NCBI GenBank assembly: GCA_009774235.1
Contig: VSNJ01000117.1
Coordinates: 1 to 13,036, forward strand
Reading direction: 5' to 3'
Source: Lachnospiraceae bacterium
Lineage (GTDB): Bacteria > Bacillota > Clostridia > Lachnospirales > Lachnospiraceae
Length of the DNA stretch: 13,036 nucleotides
Positions 7,505 through 13,036 of this stretch are shown here, piece by piece (position 1 is the stretch's first letter; the number at the start of each line of letters is the position of its first letter). A program made the position numbers and the translations under genes. A model generated the notes under the pieces. The model was given only the letters and a program-made list of their open reading frames with translations, ran no database searches and was not told where the DNA came from.

Positions 7505-8329
7505 ATGATGAAATTTAAAAAAATATTAAGCGTTATATTATGTGCATCAATGGTATTTTGTCTTGCGGGATGTGGCAAAGACAGCAAAGAAAAGAGTAAT
7601 GCACTTGAAAGAGTTAAAGAAGCAGGTGTGCTTAAAGTTGCGGTTTCACCTGACTTTGCACCTTATGAGTTTGAAGACCCTTCAAAGAGCGGACAAGATA
7701 CTTATGTGGGCGCAGATGTACAGATGATTAAATATATTGCAGAAAAGATTGGTGTTAAAATGGAAATATCTGCAATGGATTTTGATACATGTCTTGCTGG
7801 TGTTACACAGGGCAAGGTAGATTGTTCAATTAATGCATATTATCCATCAGAGGAAAGAAAGAAGTCTGTAGACTTTACAGATGCATATTTTGATGATTCA
7901 GAGCAGGTTGTAGTAGTTAATAAAGAAGATGTAGATAAGTATAAAACAGCAGAAAGCTTTAATGGTGAAACAATTACAGCACAGAATGGTTCAGCACAGG
8001 CAACAATTGCTGACCAGTATCTTAAAGATTCTAAGAAACAGCTTATTAGCAAGGTTACAGATGGAATCCAGATGGTTAAATCCAAGAAAGCAGCAGGAGT
8101 TGTACTCCAGAAAGTAGTAGCAGATTCTATTGTTGCAAGTGATGATTCACTGGCTATTGCAGAGCCGGTATTTATTTATGATGAGGCAGAACTTGTAGTG
8201 GCAGTAGGTAAAGGTGAAACAGAACTTAGGGACAAGATGAATGAAATAATCAAGGAAATTAATGATGGGAAAATGTACGATAGCTGGCTTGTAGAAGCAC
8301 AGGAACTTTTAGCAACTATAGGAGAGTAA
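7505..8329 (+). CDS. Polar amino acid ABC transporter, substrate-binding lipoprotein
   Basis: Extracellular, membrane-anchored binding protein of family 3 (SBP_bac_3), which captures polar or charged amino acids and passes them to the permease. A lipoprotein signal peptide is clear: basic KFKK (3-6), a hydrophobic stretch, and the lipobox LAGC with C23 as the lipidated residue. Family features follow: LKVAVSPDFAPYEFED, then VGADVQMIKYIAEKIGV, and YYPSEERKKSVDFTDAYF in the middle, typical of the ligand cleft. The 274 residues fit the family. Two adjacent ATG codons exist: 7505 (5 bases after AGGAGG) and 7508 (8 bases after); either is plausible. The permease follows after 25 bases and the ATPase after that. 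The exact amino acid cannot be told from sequence. Confidence 0.93.
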   Translation: MMKFKKILSVILCASMVFCLAGCGKDSKEKSNALERVKEAGVLKVAVSPDFAPYEFEDPSKSGQDTYVGADVQMIKYIAEKIGVKMEISAMDFDTCLAGVTQGKVDCSINAYYPSEERKKSVDFTDAYFDDSEQVVVVNKEDVDKYKTAESFNGETITAQNGSAQATIADQYLKDSKKQLISKVTDGIQMVKSKKAAGVVLQKVVADSIVASDDSLAIAEPVFIYDEAELVVAVGKGETELRDKMNEIIKEINDGKMYDSWLVEAQELLATIGE

Positions 8330-8354
8330 TATTAGTGCATAATTGGAGGTTATA

Positions 8355-9008
8355 ATGTCTGAAAACATACTACGGGTGGTAAATGATTACAGCGGGCTGT
8401 TTATACAGGGCATAGGATATACCTTGCTGCTTGCTGCCATAGCAGTAACTTGTGGTACAATACTTGGTACTCTTGTTGCACTTATGAAGATGAGCAGCCA
8501 GAAGGTGGTATCATTCTTTGGAGCAGCATATATAGAATTATTCCGTAATACACCACTTTTGTTACAGTTGTATATATTTATGTTCCTGCTTCCAGAGATT
8601 GGCATTAATTTATCTGCATTTTCTGCTGTATCAGTCGGGCTTGTATTAAATACAACTGCTTATATATCAGAAATTATACGTTCAGGAATACAATCAGTTG
8701 ACCATGGACAGACAGAAGCAGCAAGAAGCCTTGGACTGAACCATGTGCAGACATTGCGCATGGTTGTGCTTCCACAGGCTATGAGAAATATACTTCCTGC
8801 CCTTGCCAATGAATTTGTTACAGATATTAAAGAAACATCCCTTGCATCTACATTCTTTGTAGGTGACCTTATGACTACATACCGTACAATTAACGGGGCA
8901 ACATTTTTAACACTTGAACCTTTATTTGTAGTTGGTGTAATATACTTTGGGTTATCATTTACACTTAGTAAGCTTGTAGCTGTTTTAGAGAGGAGGCTGC
9001 GTGCATAA
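8355..9008 (+). CDS. Polar amino acid ABC transporter, permease
   Basis: Membrane permease of the His/Glu/Gln/Arg/opine type (HisM/GlnP group), which forms the translocation channel and contacts the ATPase. Of the 217 residues, about five stretches are hydrophobic. The segment ELFRNTPLLLQLYI (61-74) is typical of the group. The EAA loop that docks on the ATPase runs at 121-140, EAARSLGLNHVQTLRMVVLP. Only one permease gene is present, so it presumably works as a homodimer. The start is ATG 8355, because GGAGGT (8345-8350) lies before it; the TTG at 8343 overlaps that site. The stop codon shares one base with the ATPase start (TAATG), a sign of coupled translation. Confidence 0.94.
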   Translation: MSENILRVVNDYSGLFIQGIGYTLLLAAIAVTCGTILGTLVALMKMSSQKVVSFFGAAYIELFRNTPLLLQLYIFMFLLPEIGINLSAFSAVSVGLVLNTTAYISEIIRSGIQSVDHGQTEAARSLGLNHVQTLRMVVLPQAMRNILPALANEFVTDIKETSLASTFFVGDLMTTYRTINGATFLTLEPLFVVGVIYFGLSFTLSKLVAVLERRLRA

Positions 9009-9730
9009 TGATTAAATTTGAACATATTTCAAAGAAATTTGGCAGCCTGGAAGTGCTTAAGGATGTTACACAGCAAGTAGACCAGAATGAAATAGTAAGC
9101 CTTATAGGACCATCAGGTTCAGGAAAGTCAACTCTTTTAAGATGTATGAACCTGCTTGAAATACCTTCATCAGGACGTATTCTTTTCAAAGGTGAAGATA
9201 TTACAGCTAAAGGTGTGAATATAAATATACACCGCCAGAAGATGGGAATGGTATTCCAGCATTTTAACGTATTTCCTAATATGACAGTTGAGAATAATAT
9301 TACAATGGCACCAGTGCTTCTTAAAAAAATGGATAAAGATACAGCACATAAAAAAGCTATGGAGCTTCTGGACAGGGTTGGTCTTAAAGATAAGGCAGAT
9401 GTAAAGCCTGTAAAACTTTCAGGAGGACAGAAACAAAGGCTTGCAATAGTACGTGCAATGGCTATGGAGCCAGAGGTTATGCTTTTTGATGAACCTACAT
9501 CTGCACTTGACCCTGAAATGGTTGGAGAAGTGCTGGAAGTTATCAAAAGTCTTGCAGAAAGTGGAATGACAATGATGATAGTTACACATGAAATGGGATT
9601 TGCAAAAGAAATATCAGACAGGGTATTTTTTATGAATAATGGTGTTATTGCAGAAGCGGGAACTCCTGAAAAGATTTTTGAAGACCCTGGGAATGACAGG
9701 CTAAAAGAATTTTTAAGCAAAGTATTATAG
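9008..9730 (+). CDS. Polar amino acid ABC transporter, ATP-binding protein
   Basis: Cytoplasmic ATPase that powers the importer, in the GlnQ/HisP group. All ABC motifs are intact in 240 residues: Walker A GPSGSGKST (34-42), Q-loop Q84 in FQHFNVFPNMTV, signature LSGGQKQRLAI (137-147), Walker B VMLFDEP (157-163) with D-loop SALD (165-168), and H-loop H194 in VTHEM. The ribosome binding site AGGAGG (8991-8996) lies within the end of the permease gene, and the start codon overlaps the permease stop by one base. The cellulase gene follows after 15 bases. It completes a minimal three-part importer with the two genes before it. Confidence 0.96.
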   Translation: MIKFEHISKKFGSLEVLKDVTQQVDQNEIVSLIGPSGSGKSTLLRCMNLLEIPSSGRILFKGEDITAKGVNINIHRQKMGMVFQHFNVFPNMTVENNITMAPVLLKKMDKDTAHKKAMELLDRVGLKDKADVKPVKLSGGQKQRLAIVRAMAMEPEVMLFDEPTSALDPEMVGEVLEVIKSLAESGMTMMIVTHEMGFAKEISDRVFFMNNGVIAEAGTPEKIFEDPGNDRLKEFLSKVL

Positions 9731-9745
9731 GACTGGAGGTTTTTT

Positions 9746-10789
9746 ATGCAGCTACATAAGTATTTTAGTAAAAAGCATGTGGGCATACTATATATAATGG
9801 CAGTAATTTTATTATTAAATATTTTATGTCCTGTTATATCACCAAATAACTGTAAAGCAGAAGCAACTGCTTCGTTTGCTGCTACACATGGCAGGCTTTC
9901 AGTTAAAGGAACCCAGCTTGTTGATAAAAATGGCAAGCCTGTACAGCTTAAAGGTGTAAGTACACATGGAATTAACTGGGATGTAGGATATCCATATGTA
10001 ACAGAGGAAACTTTTAAGACAATCCGTGATAAATGGGGTGCCAACACAGTGCGTCTTGCCATGTATACAGAGGAATATAATGGTTATTGTGTTACAGATG
10101 ATGAAAGCAGGAAGAAGCTTTTAAATACAATAGACACAGGAGTAAAAGCGGCAACAAAACTTGGTATGTATGTAATAATTGACTGGCATGTGCTTAATGA
10201 CCAGAATCCACAGAAACACCAGAAAGAAGCAGTTACCTTTTTTAAGAAAATTAGTAAAAAATATAACTCTTATAGTAATGTGCTCTATGAGATATGTAAT
10301 GAACCAAATGGGCCAGTTACATGGAACGATATTAAGAAATATGCAAAAAAGGTAATTAAAGCAATACGTAAAAATGATAAAAAAGCAATTATAATAACAG
10401 GTACACCAACATGGTCACAGGATGTTGATATAGCATCTGAAAGTCCTTTGAAAGGTTTTTCTAATATAATGTATACAATACATTTTTATGCTGCAACACA
10501 CCAGGACAGCTACCGTGAGAAACTTAAGACAGCACTGGAAAATGGACTTCCAGTAATATGTACAGAGTTTGGTACATGTGAAGCAAGTGGCAACGGTTCT
10601 TATAATTTTGATAGTGCTGATAAATGGATTAAACTTATGGATAGTTATAAAATGAGTTATGTATGCTGGAGTCTTTCAAATAAGGCAGAAAGTGCATCTC
10701 TTCTGCTTCCGTCATGTACAAAAACATCTGGCTTTAAGACATCTGATTTATCAGAGCAAGGTAAATGGCTTGTAAAAAAATACAAATAA
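9746..10789 (+). CDS. Secreted GH5 endoglucanase (cellulase)
   Basis: Glycoside hydrolase of family 5, probably subfamily 2, cleaving beta-1,4 links in cellulose or related glucans outside the cell. Residues 1-38 are a signal peptide or N-terminal anchor: basic start, hydrophobic core 13-31, then AEATASFA near a likely cleavage site. The catalytic domain fills the rest (about 48-345). Acid/base E186 lies in YEICNEPNG (181-189) and nucleophile E274 in ICTEFGTC (271-278). Other typical residues are R103, H148 in DWHVL, H246 and Y248, and W308. No carbohydrate-binding module or dockerin is present, so it is a lone catalytic domain of 347 residues. It starts 15 bases after the ATPase stop behind GGAGG, and no terminator separates them, so it may be transcribed with the transporter. 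That pairing is unexpected by function. Confidence 0.93.
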   Translation: MQLHKYFSKKHVGILYIMAVILLLNILCPVISPNNCKAEATASFAATHGRLSVKGTQLVDKNGKPVQLKGVSTHGINWDVGYPYVTEETFKTIRDKWGANTVRLAMYTEEYNGYCVTDDESRKKLLNTIDTGVKAATKLGMYVIIDWHVLNDQNPQKHQKEAVTFFKKISKKYNSYSNVLYEICNEPNGPVTWNDIKKYAKKVIKAIRKNDKKAIIITGTPTWSQDVDIASESPLKGFSNIMYTIHFYAATHQDSYREKLKTALENGLPVICTEFGTCEASGNGSYNFDSADKWIKLMDSYKMSYVCWSLSNKAESASLLLPSCTKTSGFKTSDLSEQGKWLVKKYK

Positions 10790-10795
10790 TTCTAC

Positions 10796-10878
10796 AAAAA
10801 TATGTCTTTAAGGCTTTAAATAATTTTCTAAAAATTTTTTAGAAAAAAGTTTAAAGTTTTGAAGACTTTTTGTTTTTT
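10796..10878 (+). terminator. Rho-independent terminator after the cellulase gene
   Basis: A long imperfect stem pairs GTCTTTAAGGCTTTAAA and TTTTCTAAAAA on the left (10804-10834) with TTTTTTAGAAAA, TTTAAAGTTTTGAAGAC on the right (up to 10866). T-rich bases follow at 10867-10878. It closes the transporter-cellulase unit and separates it from the sigma-factor unit. Confidence 0.82.
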
Positions 10879-10889
10879 ATCCCGTTATA

Positions 10890-10895
10890 TATAAT
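10890..10895 (+). promoter_or_regulatory. Possible -10 box for the sigma-factor operon
   Basis: A perfect TATAAT lies just after the terminator and 47 bases before the start codon. No good -35 is seen 16-18 bases upstream. Whether the operon also has a promoter for its own sigma factor cannot be judged from one site. Confidence 0.3.
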
Positions 10896-10941
10896 AGAAG
10901 GATGCAAAAGGTTAAAAGGTATAGTTCTTAAGAGAGGTGAA

Positions 10942-11472
10942 ATGGTTTTGATGGAAAGAATGGCAGATAAGGACAGGGAATTTATAGATATACTTGAAAA
11001 ATATGAGAAACTGGCTTTTTCTGTCTGTTATAAAATGACTGGTAATTATTTTGACGCAGAAGATATGACACAAGAAACATTTCTTTCTATATATAAATCA
11101 TTAGAAAGTTTTGATGGTAATAATCCAGGAGGCTTTGTCACAAGAGTTGCAGTTAATAAATGCCTTGATTACCTGAAACGGGCAGACAGGCGGGCAGTCC
11201 CGTTAGAAGATAGTGTCCTTGTACAAAACGTATCATGTGCACCACCGCCAGAGGACGGTATTTTACAGGAGGAGACAAGATATGAGTTATTAAAAGCCTG
11301 TAATACACTTAAACCTCCATATAATGAAGTCGCAGAAAGTTATTATTGTAATGGCATGACAGCAGCACAAATTGCAGACGTTACAGGGAAAAAACTGAAG
11401 ACAGTACAGACGCAGATACGCAGGGCAAAGGAACTTCTTAGGAAAAAGATAAGGAAGGAGGATATAATTTAA
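10942..11472 (+). CDS. ECF-type RNA polymerase sigma factor
   Basis: Extracytoplasmic-function sigma factor that directs RNA polymerase to a small regulon. In 176 residues, region 2 (about 14-82) shows YEKLAFSVCYKMTG, the DAEDMTQETFLSIYK core (38-52) that binds polymerase and the -10, and VNKCLDYLKR (71-80). Region 4 (about 112-172) ends in a helix-turn-helix with MTAAQIADVTGKKLKTVQTQ (139-158) that reads the -35. A short linker joins them, and there is no region 1.1 or 3, as usual for the family. The start at ATG 10942 follows AGAGGTGA; TTG 10948 and ATG 10951 are in-frame alternatives. The stop overlaps the anti-sigma start by one base (TAATG), so the pair is translationally coupled. Confidence 0.92.
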   Translation: MVLMERMADKDREFIDILEKYEKLAFSVCYKMTGNYFDAEDMTQETFLSIYKSLESFDGNNPGGFVTRVAVNKCLDYLKRADRRAVPLEDSVLVQNVSCAPPPEDGILQEETRYELLKACNTLKPPYNEVAESYYCNGMTAAQIADVTGKKLKTVQTQIRRAKELLRKKIRKEDII

Positions 11473-11960
11473 TGCATGTAACAGAAGAGCAGTTAAATAA
11501 TTATATAACAGATAAAATGCCAAAGACAGAGCAGTTAAAGATATTAGAACATATATCTGGATGCAGTTTTTGTGCAGGAAAGCTTGCTTCTGCGATGCAG
11601 AAGAAGGAACTTATGTTTATTCCTCCTGGTTTAAAGGACAGCATACTTGAAAAGACTGTTTATGCTGCTTCACCATCAAGAAAAATAATGTCTGCTGGTA
11701 TAAAGAAAATCCGGAAAGAGTTCTGGATTTATACAGCAAAAGTAACTTTTGCTGCCAGCATAGCAGTAATGATGGTTGTGATACCAGTATTTCCAGGAAA
11801 GGAGGATGGAAGTTATAAGGACAGGGGTTTTTCACTAACAAAAGAAATATCAAAAGAGAACAGAAAAAATAGTTCAGCTATATTAGATTTGTTCAGGGAT
11901 GCATCAGTTAAAATATCACAGAATTTATCTGAAACGTTAAATTTAGATAATATTAAATAA
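11472..11960 (+). CDS. Zinc-finger anti-sigma factor, membrane-anchored
   Basis: Likely binds the sigma factor encoded just before it and releases it on an envelope signal. The N-terminus has the ZAS-type pattern H27-x3-C31-x2-C34 (LEHISGCSFC). A single membrane segment lies at about 88-108 (TAKVTFAASIAVMMVVIPVF), which places residues 1-87 in the cytoplasm and 109-162 outside. The outer part is charged and has no recognised sensor domain. The gene shares one base with the sigma gene and has AAGGAGG at 11455-11461. The next gene follows after 24 bases. Role is inferred from motif plus position. Confidence 0.85.
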   Translation: MHVTEEQLNNYITDKMPKTEQLKILEHISGCSFCAGKLASAMQKKELMFIPPGLKDSILEKTVYAASPSRKIMSAGIKKIRKEFWIYTAKVTFAASIAVMMVVIPVFPGKEDGSYKDRGFSLTKEISKENRKNSSAILDLFRDASVKISQNLSETLNLDNIK

Positions 11961-11984
11961 ATTATTAAAGAAAAGAGGTATATT

Positions 11985-12536
11985 ATGGCACATAAAAAAA
12001 GTAAGTTCTGGAATTTTGTTATATCATTTATGCCAGGTGCAGGACAGATGTACCAGGGTTTTTTAAAACGTGGCACCAGCCTTATGGCAATATTTTTTGC
12101 AGAAATATTTTTAGCAAATATAATAAATATTGACTGGCTTTTGTTTGGTCTTCCAGTTATATGGTTTTATGCATTTTTTGATTCATTAAATACTAATGAC
12201 CTTTCTGATGAAGATTTTAGTAAACTGGAAGATGCTTTTCTATTTACAGATAGCAGTACAACATTTAAAATTTCAAAAAGTAAATTCCGTGTACCTGCAG
12301 CAGTAGTATTAATAATGGCTGGATGTTATATATTGCTTGAGAATGTATTTTATATGTTCAGGATTATTTTTGGGTTGGAATATAACTGGTGGGTTACAGA
12401 GATAATTTTTGATTATTTTCCAAGATTTGTATTTGCAGCAGTAATAATATTAGCAGGATTATATCTTATAAAAGGTAAGAAAATACAGCTTGATAATAAT
12501 GATGAATATTCTAAGACAGACAAGGATGTTTTATAG
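11985..12536 (+). CDS. Polytopic membrane protein with TM2-like N-terminus
   Basis: No specific function recognised. The 183 residues hold about four hydrophobic segments (roughly 32-48, 50-66, 103-128 and 147-164). The start has a TM2-like motif, FMPGAGQMYQGFLKRG (15-30), that resembles the PGxGxxYxG pattern of small membrane proteins of Firmicutes. A soluble stretch with many acidic residues (68-100) separates the two halves. AAGAGG at 11973-11978 precedes ATG 11985. It sits between the anti-sigma gene and the LiaI-like gene and is likely in the same transcript, so it may belong to the envelope-stress response. That is inference from position. Confidence 0.8.
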   Translation: MAHKKSKFWNFVISFMPGAGQMYQGFLKRGTSLMAIFFAEIFLANIINIDWLLFGLPVIWFYAFFDSLNTNDLSDEDFSKLEDAFLFTDSSTTFKISKSKFRVPAAVVLIMAGCYILLENVFYMFRIIFGLEYNWWVTEIIFDYFPRFVFAAVIILAGLYLIKGKKIQLDNNDEYSKTDKDVL

Positions 12537-12573
12537 AATTCAGGATATTAATGTTTTGGAACGGAGGGGTAAG

Positions 12574-12879
12574 ATGAGGGAAAGACGGGTAGGTACTTTT
12601 ACTTTAGGAGTGGTGCTGCTGGTTTTTGGAGTCTTGTTTTTATTGCATATGTTTTTTAAAGGAATGGAATATTATTTTATATTTGAGTTGTGGCCAGTGA
12701 TACTTATACTGCTTGGCGGGGAAGTCCTTTATTATGCATTGCACCAGAAACAGCTCCAATATAAGTATGATTTTGCAGCAATTATAATTGTAATGATGCT
12801 TGTAGTGTTTGCACTGTGCATGGCTGGGTTTGACTGGATGTACCAGCACTTTCCAGACAGGTATTGGTTTAGGATATAA
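12574..12879 (+). CDS. Small membrane protein with LiaI/LiaF-like transmembrane region
   Basis: A 101-residue membrane protein with three hydrophobic segments (about 10-28, 37-56 and 66-85). The block FELWPVILILLGGEVL (37-52) resembles the LiaI/LiaF transmembrane region (DUF5668), whose members are linked to cell-envelope stress. No catalytic residues are seen. The start is ATG 12574 behind GGAGGGG (12563-12569). A start at 12490 would overlap the previous gene by 47 bases and lacks that site. It ends the operon begun by the sigma factor and is followed by a terminator. Confidence 0.78.
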   Translation: MRERRVGTFTLGVVLLVFGVLFLLHMFFKGMEYYFIFELWPVILILLGGEVLYYALHQKQLQYKYDFAAIIIVMMLVVFALCMAGFDWMYQHFPDRYWFRI

Positions 12880-12903
12880 AAAAAGCAGGGGTGTTGTATC
12901 AAG

Positions 12904-12926
12904 AAAGACGCAGAAACAGCGTTTTT
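12904..12926 (+). terminator. Terminator after the sigma-factor operon
   Basis: AAAGACGC (12904-12911) pairs with GCGTTTTT (12919-12926), eight pairs including one G-T, around a seven-base loop. The run of T is included in the right arm. It lies 25 bases after the last stop codon. Confidence 0.65.
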
Positions 12927-12958
12927 CTAAAGCAGGCTTGGACTGCTATGCTATTTGA

Positions 12959-12975
12959 GCCGCAAAAGGTGCGGC
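12959..12975. repeat. GC-rich hairpin near the right edge
   Basis: GCCGCA and TGCGGC form a perfect six-pair stem with loop AAAGG. It stands out from its AT-rich surroundings and lies 12 bases before a possible start codon. A smaller hairpin, AGCAG/CTGCT (12931-12947), lies just upstream. Function unknown. Confidence 0.45.
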
Positions 12976-12987
12976 ATGGGGATTATT

Positions 12988-13036
12988 ATGCAAGATATAG
13001 AAAAATTTATTTTATTAAAAACTATATCTTGTATTT
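12988..13036 (+). CDS. Possible start of a further gene (partial at window end)
   Basis: An ATG at 12988 follows GGGGA (12977-12981) at a good distance and opens a frame that reads MQDIEKFILLKTISCI to the edge without a stop. The same bases also contain an inverted repeat, CAAGATATAG (12991-13000) and CTATATCTTG (13022-13031), so the reading may be by chance. Too short to assign a product. Confidence 0.3.
   Translation, partial: MQDIEKFILLKTISCI

Noticed and set aside
8965..10062. Long minus-strand open frame (365 codons) across the ATPase and cellulase genes
   Set aside because: It is antisense to strongly conserved ABC and GH5 coding sequence. Its length follows from the codon bias of the plus-strand genes, and the translation is rich in Ser, Thr and Leu without any known motif.
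1..13036. CRISPR array, prophage, defence system or biosynthetic cluster
   Set aside because: No regularly spaced direct repeats, phage structural genes, Cas proteins, restriction genes or synthase modules were seen in any region.

Overview
The window is AT-rich, rich in ATA and TTA codons, and uses strong AGGAGG-type ribosome binding sites. It opens with the last 90 or so bases of a 23S rRNA gene. The rRNA tail, the codon use, the polar amino acid ABC transporter, the secreted GH5 cellulase, the YczE-type membrane protein and the DUF6273-like protein together suggest a gut or rumen Clostridia, most likely of the Lachnospiraceae. The species cannot be fixed from the sequence, and the family assignment is inference.

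Layout. (1) 1-207: 23S rRNA 3' end and a long palindromic terminator, with no 5S rRNA gene between them. (2) 239-3481: a short UvrD/PcrA-type helicase followed 21 bases later by a MATE efflux protein. (3) 3494-4757: a promoter and a gene for a membrane protein with a lysine-rich N-terminus, one membrane segment, TPR-like repeats and a DUF6273-like C-terminus. It ends 5 bases from the convergent YczE/DUF6198-type membrane protein (4763-5410, minus strand). (4) 5411-6066: a gene-free stretch whose main content is a 248-base element with terminal inverted repeats and flanking TA dinucleotides, probably a MITE. (5) 6067-7215: an M20D amidohydrolase of the AbgB/PM20D2 type. (6) 7317-7461: promoter-like sites and a terminator hairpin lying upstream of the ABC genes, a possible attenuator. 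(7) 7505-10789: binding lipoprotein, permease and ATPase of a polar amino acid importer, followed 15 bases later by a secreted GH5 cellulase and a strong terminator. (8) 10942-12879: ECF sigma factor, zinc-finger anti-sigma factor, a TM2-like membrane protein and a LiaI/LiaF-like small membrane protein, then a terminator. (9) 12927-13036: hairpins and perhaps the start of another gene.

How the genes work together. The importer genes form a complete ABC transporter: lipoprotein for capture, one permease type that would homodimerise, and an ATPase. The sigma and anti-sigma genes overlap by one base and are followed by two membrane proteins. This looks like a self-contained envelope-stress regulon, in which the membrane anti-sigma factor holds the sigma factor until a signal arrives. 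Most other genes are ordinary housekeeping or accessory genes. No phage, CRISPR, defence or secondary metabolite system is visible. The least explained parts are the MITE-like element, the leader in front of the importer, the TPR/DUF6273 protein and the four-gene sigma-factor module.
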